A stretch of DNA of 64,000 nucleotides from Streptomyces sp. ISL-96 (GTDB taxonomy: Bacteria > Actinomycetota > Actinomycetes > Streptomycetales > Streptomycetaceae), in the NCBI RefSeq assembly GCF_018614035.1, contig NZ_JAGGPA010000032.1:1-64000 (forward strand). Reading direction: 5' to 3'. The translations under genes and the position numbers were made by a program. The notes under the pieces are model-generated. The model had not been told where the DNA came from and did not search any database. It worked only from the letters and a program-made list of their open reading frames with translations. Position 1 is the stretch's first letter, and each line of letters starts with the position of its first letter. Below, piece by piece: positions 23,455-32,146 of the stretch.

Positions 23455-25706
23455 CTACGCGTGCGCCGCGGCCGGCCTGCCCAGCAGGGTGACGATCTGC
23501 GCGGCCGAAGTCCCCACCCCCGTAGGGCCGCTCAGCTGCCACGTGGCGCCGCTCGTGCCGCCGGTGCCGCCCCGCAGGTCCTCGTCGCGATAACGGACGC
23601 ACTCCCGGTGCCAGTTCAGGATTCCGGCCATCCAGTCCTGAAGCTCACGCACGTACCCGTCGAGTACGTCGCGTGCCTCGGCGTTCAGCGCGAAGTCGTC
23701 GTAAAGGATGGGCAGTTCGACCTTGATGACATGCTGGAACTGCTCCATCCGGCCCTTCATCAGCTCGTGCACCATGTCGACGCCGGTCGGATAGTCGACC
23801 CCGAAGAAGTTCTGCACGACCAGGACGGCGTTGTGCACCTCGCCCTCGTACTCGATCTCCTTCTGGTACGAGAAAAAGTCGTTCAACAGCATGGCGTAGT
23901 CGACGGCGGAGTTCTCCAGCGAGCGGATGGGGCCGCTCCGGTAGATCTCGTCGGGCACCCGGTCCCCGTGCGACAGCCGGCACAGCCGCATCGTCATGTC
24001 CGCGCCGAAGGTGAACCGCCGCATCTCGATGTAGTCCACCGGGTCGGGAATGCGGTGCAGCGCCTGGTTGGCCAGCTCCCACTCCCAGCTCGCGATCATG
24101 TCCTCGACCGCCTTGCGGAACGTACGCCGCGAAGCCTCGTCCATCGGCCCCGCCGTCCGCTCCCACAGGTCGGCCAGCCCCCGCTCCATCGGGTCGGACG
24201 GCTCCGGCGCGGGCTCCCCGTCCAGCGGCATGAAGAGCCTCAGCCGCTCGTTGGCCGCGTGGGCCCCGGCCAGGTCGCGGGTGCGCCCGTAGATCACGGG
24301 GTACAGGTCGTCCCCGTACGTTCCCCAGGTCAGCCAGTTCGACGACAGATCCAGTTCCTCCGGCGTCGCTTCCGGGTGCAGGCCCGCCGAGCAGAGCGGC
24401 AGGTCGAAGTTGCGCGCCCGCCGCTCGTCCCAGATCTGAGACGCCGGCCGCCCCGGCACCGGCTCCAGCATGGCCATCCGCCGCGCCCAGGCGATGTTCC
24501 GCTCCCGCGCGCCCGGCAGGTGCGGACTGAGCTGAAGCGCGTACGGAAAGTCCAGATCAGGAACGATGGACGGACCGACGTGCTGGTACGGCACATGGGT
24601 GTGCCGACGCGGGCGCGCCGCCTCGGCCCGCGCGGTGAAGTGGATCGTCGCCGCCGCCATGCCCCAGCCGCTCTCGCCGGGCGCGGCCGGCGCGGCCGCC
24701 CTGGCCGCCGCCCCGCCGCCGTTCATGTACCGGCTGGATCGCATGTGCCACTCGTGCCCGCCCGACTGCCAGTCCTGCAGCCCCTTCGCGTACGCCAGTA
24801 CGGCGGCGGTCTCGGCGGGGCTCAGGCCCTTCTCGGCGCAGAGCGGCCCGACTTCGGTGAGCGCGGTGTTCTCGAACTGCTGGAGCCGTGACGTCAGCAG
24901 ATCGTTGACGGCCTCGGCCGCCTCCTGCGTCGTACACCCCAGAAAATGCTCAAGTACCAGCACGCCATTGCTGTTCTCCTTCTCGTCCTCGACCTCGCGC
25001 TGGTACGAGAAGAGGTCGTTGCGCAGGTGTACGGCGTCCGAGAAGGCGTCGCGCAGCACGCCTAGCGCCCGCGAGTGGGCCACCGACGCCGGGACCTCGG
25101 CGTTCGACGCGAACTCGACGATCCCCGCCGACTAGGAACGCCGCCGACCTTCCGGCGCATCTCGATGTACTCGACAGGGTTGGCGATCCGCCCCTCGTCC
25201 ATGTTGGAGAGTTCCCACAGGGATTCGTTGAGCAGATTCCTGGTCGATTCGGCGAACCGTTTCCGCCACGCGCCCGTCATGCTGGGCACGGTCCGCGCCC
25301 ACAGGTCGGCGAGCCCCGCCTCGACCGGATTCTCCGGCTCCGGAGTGCCGTCCGCCAGATCCATCGGTATGAAGGCCGGCAGCCGGTCGAGGTAGCGTTT
25401 CCCGCCCTCGCGGTCCAGGGTCCGCTTGAAGGTCTCCAGGAAGTGGTCGTCGAAGAAGAAGACCCACACGTACCAGTCGGTGACCAGCGCCAGCACTTCG
25501 GACGAGCAGTCGGGATGGGTGTACGCACAGAGCAGCGCGTAGTCATGGGCTTCCAGGTCGCGCTCCTCCCAGATGCCGGAGCCCTCCAGCATCTCCATCC
25601 GGCGTGCCCACTCCCTCGTGTGCCGACGTGCCTCGTCGACATGGGGATTGAGCCGCGCCGGATACGGAACGTAGAAGTCCGGCAGTGTGAAGGGCTGCTG
25701 TGCCAT
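23455..25706 (-). pseudogene. geoA: germacradienol/geosmin synthase, frameshifted
   Basis: Two-domain sesquiterpene cyclase that converts farnesyl diphosphate to germacradienol (N-domain) and then to geosmin (C-domain). The start is ATG 25706. The N-domain has DDHFLE (about 86-91) and, after the break, the NSE motif NDLFSYQREVEDEKEN. The C-domain has YGDDLYP and NDFFSYQKEIEYEGE. Reading frame is lost near 25130-25134, just after MRRKVGGVP (residue 191). The expected Trp-Ser-Ala-Gly continuation (TGG TCG GCG) appears as AG TCG GCG, one base short. The remaining sequence to 23455 is intact in the other frame and looks under selection. This may be a sequencing or assembly error or a genuine recent inactivation. 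Confidence 0.85.
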
Positions 25707-25874
25707 GTACGTCGGGCCTTTCCAGGACGTCCGCGACCCACCGTGGGCGCGGACAGGTCAATTCCGCCCAGCCCTACCCGTCGCCGCTGTCCCCCATTCG
25801 CCACACCGACTAGTCATACAAAAGGCCGCCACCGCCCCTCGTGGCCGATGGCGCCCCTCTCCTGCCGTGACCCG

Positions 25875-27866
25875 CTACGAGGCGAGTACGCGCACGTCAG
25901 AGGCCTTCACATAGGCCACCCGGTGCCCGAACTGGATCTCGTAGTACGCCTCCTTGCCGCGTATCACCCGGTGCCCGGTAGTTTCGAACGTCGGAGCGAA
26001 CAAGTACTCGCCCGGTACACGGTCGCCCACCACATAGCGCTGGCCCGCGAGCAGCTTGTACGGCAGCGGCGACACCGCCTGCACCGGTACGGACGTCCCC
26101 GCGTACGCCGCCGCCTCCGGGTAGGCCCGCCCGTACACCGGAACGTCGGAGGCCCCGTCCTTCGGCGTCAGCAGCAGACCGCGGGAATTCACGGCGGTCG
26201 GCTGCGTGCCGGGATTGTGGAACCACGCCCGCTGCCCCAGATACCAGATCGCGGTCCAGTCACCCCTGCGCTCGGCGACGGCGTACTGCTGACCGGTCGA
26301 CGCGCGGGCGCCGGTGTCATTGACGCCGGTCGTCGAGTCCTGGCCGCCGGGCCGCAGCCCGATGTCCTTCACCAGCGGAGCGTCGGCGGCGGGCGCGGTG
26401 TGCAGCCGGACGGCGCCCGAGCCGTGCGGGGCACACGGCTGGCCGGCCTTCACACAACCGGTGTACGGGGGCTGGTGCTTGGCGTACTCCGGCCGGATGG
26501 TCACCACACCGCTGTTCGGACCCGCCGAGGGGGTGAAGGGCCTGCCGAGCAGTTGGAAGTAGTGCGCCCAGTCCCAGTACGGACCGGGGTCGGTGTGCAT
26601 CCCGCGGATGTTCGCGGTGGTCGTTCCCGGCACGTTGTCGTGGCCCAGGATGTGCTGCCGGTCGAGCGGGATGCCGTACCGCTTCGCCAGGTACCTCACC
26701 AGCCGCGCCGACGTCCGGTACATCGCCTCGGTGTACCAGGCGTCCGGCGACGTCAGAAAACCCTCGTGCTCCAGACCCACGGACTTGGAGTTGATGTACC
26801 AGTTGCCCGCGTGCCAGGCCACGTCCTTGAGCGGCACGTGCTGCGCGATGTGCCCGTCCGACGAACGCAGCGAGTACTGCCAGGACACGTACCGCGGGTT
26901 CTGGACCAGCTTCAGCGTCGTGTCCCAGGTGGCCTCGGTGTCGTGGACGATGATGTAGTCGATGCCCTGGCTCGCGGGCCGGTCGGCCTTGTCGTGGTTG
27001 CCGTAGTCGCCGTCCCCGAACTCCTCGTACGGCGCGGGAATCCACTCGCACGCCACCGTCTTCGGACACTCGCTGAGCCCGGCGTCGGCGGTCCGCAGCC
27101 CAAGGTCCGCGACCTGTGTACGGTCGGGTACGAGCCCCGGGTCGGCGACCAGCGCGACCTGCTGACCGCTGTCGGTCATGCGCCGCTCGCCCGCCCCGAT
27201 CACGTCGAACACCTCATTGGCGTACGTCGTCGCGGTCGCCGTGTCGTCGGCCCCCGAGAAGCGGGCGACCGCCCCGTACCAGTCGGCCGGATCCGCGCTG
27301 AGCGGCTGCCCGAGCTGCTTCTGCGCGGCGGCCAGCAGCGCCGCCCCGCCCCGGATGTTCGCGGCAGGGCTCTGCCGCAGCTCCGCGTCCGGCAGCCCGG
27401 TGAGGGCGGCGGCCCGCTCCAAGGTCTTGAGCCGGGCAGGGAGTTCGGACGCTGTCGGCAGCTGGACCTCGCCACCCGTCCGCACCGCGCGCGAGTCGTC
27501 ACCGCGCGGATCCTCGTCCAAGTCCGTGTGGTGCGGCGCTTCTTCGCGCGCGACGTGGAGCGCGGCATCGGCGTCGGTGAGGTGCATCGGGCCGTAGCCG
27601 CCGGTCACACTCGGCGCGCCGGCGTGCGAGTCCCAGCGGGACTGTAAGTACGACACGCCGAGCAACACGCTCTGCGGCACTCCGTACTGTGCGGCGGCAG
27701 CGGCGAAGTCGCGCTGCAACGCGCCGGACGCGGGCTGCTCCGCGGTGGCGGAAGGGCCGGCCGACAGGAGCGGCAGAACGAGCGCGGCGGACGCCACGAA
27801 GCCCCCTGCCTGCCAGGCACGTCTGCGTGCGACGCGCATGGACCGTGACGTGACGGATCCTTGCAA
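25875..27866 (-). CDS. secreted N-acetylmuramoyl-L-alanine amidase
   Basis: 663-aa secreted zinc amidase that cuts the stem peptide from peptidoglycan. Signal peptide: RVARRRAWQAGGFVASAALVLPLLSAGPSATA. An N-terminal helical region resembles a lytic-transglycosylase-like SLT fold (YGVPQSVLLGVSYLQSRWDSH...GGYGPMHLTD). The PGRP/amidase-2 domain has ligands in DYIIVHDTEATWD, HILGHDNVPG and GMHTDPGPYWDW. The C-terminal third is SH3-like (AVRLHTAPAADAPLV). I chose a TTG start at 27866 because GGAGG lies five bases upstream; an ATG at 27839 is the alternative. Confidence 0.88.
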   Translation of the reverse strand: MQGSVTSRSMRVARRRAWQAGGFVASAALVLPLLSAGPSATAEQPASGALQRDFAAAAAQYGVPQSVLLGVSYLQSRWDSHAGAPSVTGGYGPMHLTDADAALHVAREEAPHHTDLDEDPRGDDSRAVRTGGEVQLPTASELPARLKTLERAAALTGLPDAELRQSPAANIRGGAALLAAAQKQLGQPLSADPADWYGAVARFSGADDTATATTYANEVFDVIGAGERRMTDSGQQVALVADPGLVPDRTQVADLGLRTADAGLSECPKTVACEWIPAPYEEFGDGDYGNHDKADRPASQGIDYIIVHDTEATWDTTLKLVQNPRYVSWQYSLRSSDGHIAQHVPLKDVAWHAGNWYINSKSVGLEHEGFLTSPDAWYTEAMYRTSARLVRYLAKRYGIPLDRQHILGHDNVPGTTTANIRGMHTDPGPYWDWAHYFQLLGRPFTPSAGPNSGVVTIRPEYAKHQPPYTGCVKAGQPCAPHGSGAVRLHTAPAADAPLVKDIGLRPGGQDSTTGVNDTGARASTGQQYAVAERRGDWTAIWYLGQRAWFHNPGTQPTAVNSRGLLLTPKDGASDVPVYGRAYPEAAAYAGTSVPVQAVSPLPYKLLAGQRYVVGDRVPGEYLFAPTFETTGHRVIRGKEAYYEIQFGHRVAYVKASDVRVLAS

Positions 27867-28033
27867 TGCGGCCTCCAGGGACGAGTGGTACGCGAAGGGC
27901 CTGCGGGCTGGGACTCGCCTACAGGCGTATCGGGTCCCGGACGATCCGTCAATGAGCGCGGGCAGCAGCCGATTTCGCACGTCAGCCCGGTGTGGCGGAG
28001 TTTCGCAGCGACGGCGTACGGGCCTGCGACGCG

Positions 28034-28336
28034 TCAGTGGTGTGAACCAATAACCGCGTTCAGGCCCCCGCGCCCGCGGCCGGCGCGCACCGACTTCAGG
28101 GCGAGCAGCAGCACGCCGATGTCGTCGAGGTACATCGGGTCGGGCATCAGATCCGTCGGCAGGACGAGGTAGGCGACAGCGGCCCAGAAGACCCAGGGAC
28201 GGTCTTCCGGAACTCCCGCCGCTCGCAGACTCCGGCGGGCCCGGACCAGCCGTACGAGCACGAAGACCGCCACGGCGAGCGTCGCCACCACCAGAAACAC
28301 GGCGACGGCGAGCAGGATCCAGGCTTCGGTGCTCAT
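28034..28336 (-). CDS. YkvA/DUF1232-like membrane protein
   Basis: 100 aa with one N-terminal transmembrane helix (ILLAVAVFLVVATLAVAVFVLVRLV). It also carries the DUF1232 signature WVFWAAVAYLVLPTDLMPDPMYLDDIGVLLLALKSV, whose P-x-D-x-xPD-x-xx-xDD pattern is characteristic. Function of the family is unknown. ATG 28336 follows GGAGG. The gene downstream of the PHP protein on the same strand is separated by 70 bp. Confidence 0.8.
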   Translation of the reverse strand: MSTEAWILLAVAVFLVVATLAVAVFVLVRLVRARRSLRAAGVPEDRPWVFWAAVAYLVLPTDLMPDPMYLDDIGVLLLALKSVRAGRGRGGLNAVIGSHH

Positions 28337-28406
28337 GAGACCTCCGGGCGGCTCGCGTAGGGCACACTCTCTCGCACTCTCACCGTCTGCCCGTACGCGG
28401 GGCGGT

Positions 28407-29438
28407 TCAGGCACCGGACGACGGCACATCGCGCGTACGGGCCCATGTCAGCAGGTCGTCCATGGCCCAGGTGTTCACGACACGCTCGGGAGGCACCCCG
28501 CACTCCTCGGCCCTTGCGCACCCGTAGATCTGCCAGTCGAGCTGTCCGGGCGCGTGCGCGTCGGTGTCGACGGAGAACAGCACGCCCGCGTCGACGGCTT
28601 GCCGCAGCAGCCGCCGGGGCGGATCCAGGCGCTCGGGCCGGCAGTTGATCTCCACGGCCGTGCCCGACGCGGCGCACGCGGCGAAGACCTCGTCCGCGTC
28701 GAACTGCGACTCGGGCCGCCCGCGACCGGTCAGCAGCCGGCCGGTGCAGTGACCGAGGACGTCCGCGTGCGGGTTGCTGACGGCGGCGACCATACGGCGG
28801 GTCATGGCGGCGGCGTCCATCCGCAGTTTGGAGTGCACGGACACGACCACGATGTCGAGCTGGTCCAGCAGCTCGGGTTCCTGGTCGAGCGAGCCGTCGA
28901 GGAGGATGTCGCACTCAATGCCGGTGAGGAGCCGGAACGGCGCCCAGCGCTCGTTGAGCCCGGCCACCACTTCCAGCTGTTCGCGCAGCCGCTCGGAAGA
29001 CAGCCCGCTCGCGACCGTCAGGGTGGGGGAGTGGTCGGTGAGGACCGCCCACTCGTGCCCCAGCGCCGCGGCGGTCCGTCCCATCTCCTCGATAGGGCTT
29101 CCGCCGTCCGACCAGTCGGAGTGCAGATGGCAGTCGCCGCGCAGCAGCGCGCGCAGCTGCTCGCCACCCTCGGTCCGAGGTCCCCCGCTCTCCTCCTCCA
29201 GCCGCTTCAGATAGGCGGGCATCCCGCCGGCCAGCGTCTCGCGCACCACCTGCGCGGTCTTGGGCCCGAGGCCTTTGAGGGTTTCGAGCGACCCCGCGGC
29301 CGCTCGGCCTTCCGCCTCCCCCTCGGGGAGGGCGGCGACGGTGGCGGCGGCGGTGCGGAACGCGCGTACGCGGTAGGTGGGTGCCTGGGACCGTTCCAGC
29401 AGGAACGCGATCCGTTCCAGCGCCTCGACGGGATCCAT
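28407..29438 (-). CDS. PHP-domain phosphoesterase with helix-hairpin-helix
   Basis: 343 aa equal to the C-terminal half of a PolX-type protein without the polymerase domain. The N-terminus carries a Pol-beta-like helical region and HhH (LETLKGLGPKTAQVV). The PHP metal motifs are DCHLHSDWSDGG, LTDHS, GIECDI, VVVSVHSK, NPHADVLGH and DTDAHAP. PHP enzymes hydrolyse phosphoesters with a trinuclear metal site; DNA 3'-repair or a sugar phosphate are both possible. The ATG at 29438 has GAGG five bases upstream; a GTG six bases earlier is in frame. Confidence 0.85.
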   Translation of the reverse strand: MDPVEALERIAFLLERSQAPTYRVRAFRTAAATVAALPEGEAEGRAAAGSLETLKGLGPKTAQVVRETLAGGMPAYLKRLEEESGGPRTEGGEQLRALLRGDCHLHSDWSDGGSPIEEMGRTAAALGHEWAVLTDHSPTLTVASGLSSERLREQLEVVAGLNERWAPFRLLTGIECDILLDGSLDQEPELLDQLDIVVVSVHSKLRMDAAAMTRRMVAAVSNPHADVLGHCTGRLLTGRGRPESQFDADEVFAACAASGTAVEINCRPERLDPPRRLLRQAVDAGVLFSVDTDAHAPGQLDWQIYGCARAEECGVPPERVVNTWAMDDLLTWARTRDVPSSGA

Positions 29439-29539
29439 CGGCACCTCTCGTACGTACCCGGGCAGCAGGGGTGTCCAGCTTCCCCCGGCCTTTACCGGCG
29501 CGCACGTCCGGCTACGGCGGACGGCTTCACCCCATCCCC

Positions 29540-30553
29540 CTACGGCAGCCCCATTCCCGGCACCCGCTCAGCCACCGGCACGGGCCCCGGCGGCGTACCG
29601 TCCCCGAACGGCCGACCGCCCAGCGCCTCCCGGTCGTGCGGGCTCAGCCACCCCGAGAGCTCCGGCCCCAGCGGCACGATCCCGGTCGGATTGATGCCCG
29701 TGTGCACCCGGTAGTAGTGCTGCTTGATGTGGTCGAAGTCGACCGTGTCCCCGAACCCGGGCGTCTGGTAGAGATCACGCGCGTACGCCCACAGCACCGG
29801 GTTCTCGGCCAGCTTCCACTGATTGCACTTGAAGTGTCCGTGGTAGACCGCGTCGAAGCGCACCAGCGTCGTGAAGAGCCGGATGTCCGCCTCCGTGATG
29901 CTGTCGCCGACGAGATACCGGCGGTCCGCGAGCCGCCGCGACACCAGTTCGAGCCGGCGGAACACGTCCCGGCAGGCGTCCTCGTACTCCTCCTGCTTCG
30001 TCGCGAAGCCCGCCCGGTACACCCCGTTGTTGACGTCCCGGTAGACGCCTTCCACGACCTCGTCGATCTCCCCGCGCAGCGGCTCCGGATAGAGGTCGGG
30101 CGCACCGGGCCGGTGCAGCGCCTTCCACTCGGTGGCGAAATCAAGCGTGATCCGCTGGTAGTCGTTGGTCACCAGCTTCCCGCTCGGTACGTCCACGATC
30201 GCGGGCACGCTGACCCCACCCGGGTACTCCGTCTCCCGCGCGTCGTAGGCCTCGCTCAGGTACCGGATGCCGAGTACGGGATCGCGGCCGCCGGAGTCGA
30301 GAGTGAACCGCCAGCTGCGGTCGTCCTGGATCGGATCGGCCACGGCCAGCGAGATGGCGTCCTCCAGGCCGAGCAGCCGCCGCGAGATCACCGCGCGGCT
30401 CGCCCAGGGACACGCGCGGCTCACCACGAGCCGGTAGCGGCCCGCCTCGACGGGCCAGCCGTCCTTGCCGTCGGCGGTGATGCGGTTCGCGAAGTGGCTC
30501 TTCGACCGCGTGAAGGACTTCTTCCCGTACGCGGCGTTGCCGTCCGTGCTCAT
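29540..30553 (-). CDS. glutathionyl-hydroquinone reductase-type GST
   Basis: 337-aa GST-fold enzyme of the Xi/ECM4-YqjG class, which removes a thiol from thiolated hydroquinones. The catalytic Cys is in VSRACPWASR. The SDAFNEF-like N-domain region ends in NDYQRITLDFATEW. The C-domain contains LVGDSITEADIRLFTTLVRFDAVYHGHFKCN and HYYRVHTGINPTGIVPLGP, diagnostic of the class. Streptomyces make mycothiol rather than glutathione, so the physiological thiol is probably mycothiol or another. The ATG at 30553 removes a poorly conserved upstream extension. Single gene. Confidence 0.88.
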   Translation of the reverse strand: MSTDGNAAYGKKSFTRSKSHFANRITADGKDGWPVEAGRYRLVVSRACPWASRAVISRRLLGLEDAISLAVADPIQDDRSWRFTLDSGGRDPVLGIRYLSEAYDARETEYPGGVSVPAIVDVPSGKLVTNDYQRITLDFATEWKALHRPGAPDLYPEPLRGEIDEVVEGVYRDVNNGVYRAGFATKQEEYEDACRDVFRRLELVSRRLADRRYLVGDSITEADIRLFTTLVRFDAVYHGHFKCNQWKLAENPVLWAYARDLYQTPGFGDTVDFDHIKQHYYRVHTGINPTGIVPLGPELSGWLSPHDREALGGRPFGDGTPPGPVPVAERVPGMGLP

Positions 30554-30764
30554 CGTGACTTTCCTTCCCGGTCGGGTAGTGCGAGCCTTCCCCCTCAGCG
30601 CCCGATCCCCCTGCTCCGGCATCGCAGACGGGTGACACCGCCATTGTGCCGCCGGTCACCCCGCCACCGCGTTCCCCCGCCACCACGCTCAGGACGCCGC
30701 CCCCAAGCCGCCGGCCCACCCGGCTGACGATCACTGGGTGGGCCAGTGGGTTCCCCCTCTTCAA

Positions 30765-31916
30765 TCAGCGGGTGCCGACCGCCGCGCGCACCGCCCGCCG
30801 GGCCATCCCACAGTCGTCGTGCAGCCGCCGCAGCAACAACCGCTGCTCCTCGCCGGTCGGCAGCGCACCCGCCGGCGCCTGCCCCGCCGCCCCGCTCACC
30901 GGAGCGGCCTCGCGCATGGTGCGCTGGACAGCGGTCTCGTACGTACGGATCTCCCGCGTCAGTACGAGCATCAGGTTCACCAGGAACGCGTCCCGCGCCG
31001 CGGTGCCCGGTGCCTGCGCCAGCTGGCTGATCTGCCGCCGCGCCGCCGGGGCGTCGCCCAGCACCGCCCACAGCGTCGCCAGGTCGTACCCGGGCAGGTA
31101 CCAGCCCGCGTGCTCCCAGTCGACCAGGACGGGCCCGGCCGGCGACAGCAGGATGTTGGAGAGCAGCGCGTCGCCGTGACAGAACTGCCCCATGCTCTGC
31201 CGCCCGCCGGCCGCGTGCGCGACCCCGTGCAGCAGCTTCTGCAGATCCCCCAGATCGCGGTCCGTGAGCAGACCCAGTGCGTGGTACCGGGAGATCCGCG
31301 AGGCGTAGTCGAGGGGCGCGTCGAAGGTTCCGGGCGGCGGCCGCCACGAGTTGACCCGCGTGATCGCACCGAGGACCGCTCGCAGATCGGCACGCGGCGG
31401 AGCCTCGGCCGGATGCCGCGTGAGAGCCGCGACCCGGCCCGGCATCCGCTCGATCACCAGAGTGCAGTTGTCCGGATCCGCGGCGATCAGCCGGGGTGCG
31501 CGCACCGGTGGACGGTGCCGGACGAACGCGCGATAGGCAGCTATTTCGTGCCGGAACCGCTCCGCCCACGCGGGGGAGTGGTCCAGTAAGCACTTCGCGA
31601 CCGCGGTCGCGCGGCCTGTGGTGCCGACGAGCAGTACGGACCGTCCGCTGCGGCGCAGTACCTGCACCGGATTGAACTCCGGGCAGATCCGGTGCACCGA
31701 AGCGATCGCCATCCGCAGCTGCGCGCCCTGAGGGCCGGACAAGTCGAGTCTCCCGCTGAGCGGTTGAGTGCCCAGCCCCGCCGCCGCGCGCCGGGCCCGG
31801 CCCGCGCCGAGTGACGCTCCGCCGGCGTGGTTGGGGTCGAGATACGGTCCGCTGCCCGTCGCCACTGGACGGTACGGCCGAGGCGGGGCGGACACGGAGG
31901 ACGATGCTGTGTACAT
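30765..31916 (-). CDS. aminoglycoside phosphotransferase-fold kinase
   Basis: 383-aa protein-kinase-like phosphotransferase. The catalytic loop is CHGDALLSNILLS (Asp base, Asn metal ligand) and the second metal motif is VLVDWEHAGWYLPGYDLATLWAVLG. The N-lobe has TAVAKCLLD with the ATP-binding lysine and LVIERMPGR as hinge. A proline/glycine-rich N-terminus (about 1-60) is probably disordered. ATG 31916 was chosen because upstream extension is not coding-like. It is divergent from the NsdA-like regulator, sharing a 230-bp region. Antibiotic resistance is not implied; the substrate could be a small metabolite. Confidence 0.85.
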   Translation of the reverse strand: MYTASSSVSAPPRPYRPVATGSGPYLDPNHAGGASLGAGRARRAAAGLGTQPLSGRLDLSGPQGAQLRMAIASVHRICPEFNPVQVLRRSGRSVLLVGTTGRATAVAKCLLDHSPAWAERFRHEIAAYRAFVRHRPPVRAPRLIAADPDNCTLVIERMPGRVAALTRHPAEAPPRADLRAVLGAITRVNSWRPPPGTFDAPLDYASRISRYHALGLLTDRDLGDLQKLLHGVAHAAGGRQSMGQFCHGDALLSNILLSPAGPVLVDWEHAGWYLPGYDLATLWAVLGDAPAARRQISQLAQAPGTAARDAFLVNLMLVLTREIRTYETAVQRTMREAAPVSGAAGQAPAGALPTGEEQRLLLRRLHDDCGMARRAVRAAVGTR

Positions 31917-32056
31917 GGGACAGATCCCTTCGCGCGCCGACGAGTTACGTGCGCCACCCGCCCCGGCAACCGGGCAACACCCTGGGGAGTACCGGCCGGT
32001 CGCCGGAACGGGGTGGCGCTTTCTTACCTGACACCCGCCCGCGGGTGGCACACCAT

Positions 32057-32086
32057 CTGGCGGACCCTGGCGAACCCTGGCGAATA
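32057..32086. repeat. three tandem 10-bp repeats (CTGGCGNAYM-type)
   Basis: CTGGCGGACC, CTGGCGAACC and CTGGCGAATA run head to tail at 32057-32066, 32067-32076 and 32077-32086. The 10-bp period puts each copy on one DNA face. They lie in the divergent promoter region, 61 bp upstream of the regulator start at 32147 and 141 bp from the kinase start. Confidence 0.55.
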
Positions 32087-32146
32087 TCCCCGACGCATCT
32101 GACACGGGGTTACTGTCGAAATCAGCCGAGAACCTGGGGGCTTGAC

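Noticed and set aside
27867..28033. Possible c-di-AMP (ydaO) riboswitch ahead of the amidase
   Set aside because: Such switches precede peptidoglycan hydrolases in actinomycetes, but I could not identify the conserved core here.
30765..31916. Antibiotic-resistance kinase
   Set aside because: The kinase has the APH fold, but this superfamily includes many metabolic kinases and nothing nearby supports a resistance role.
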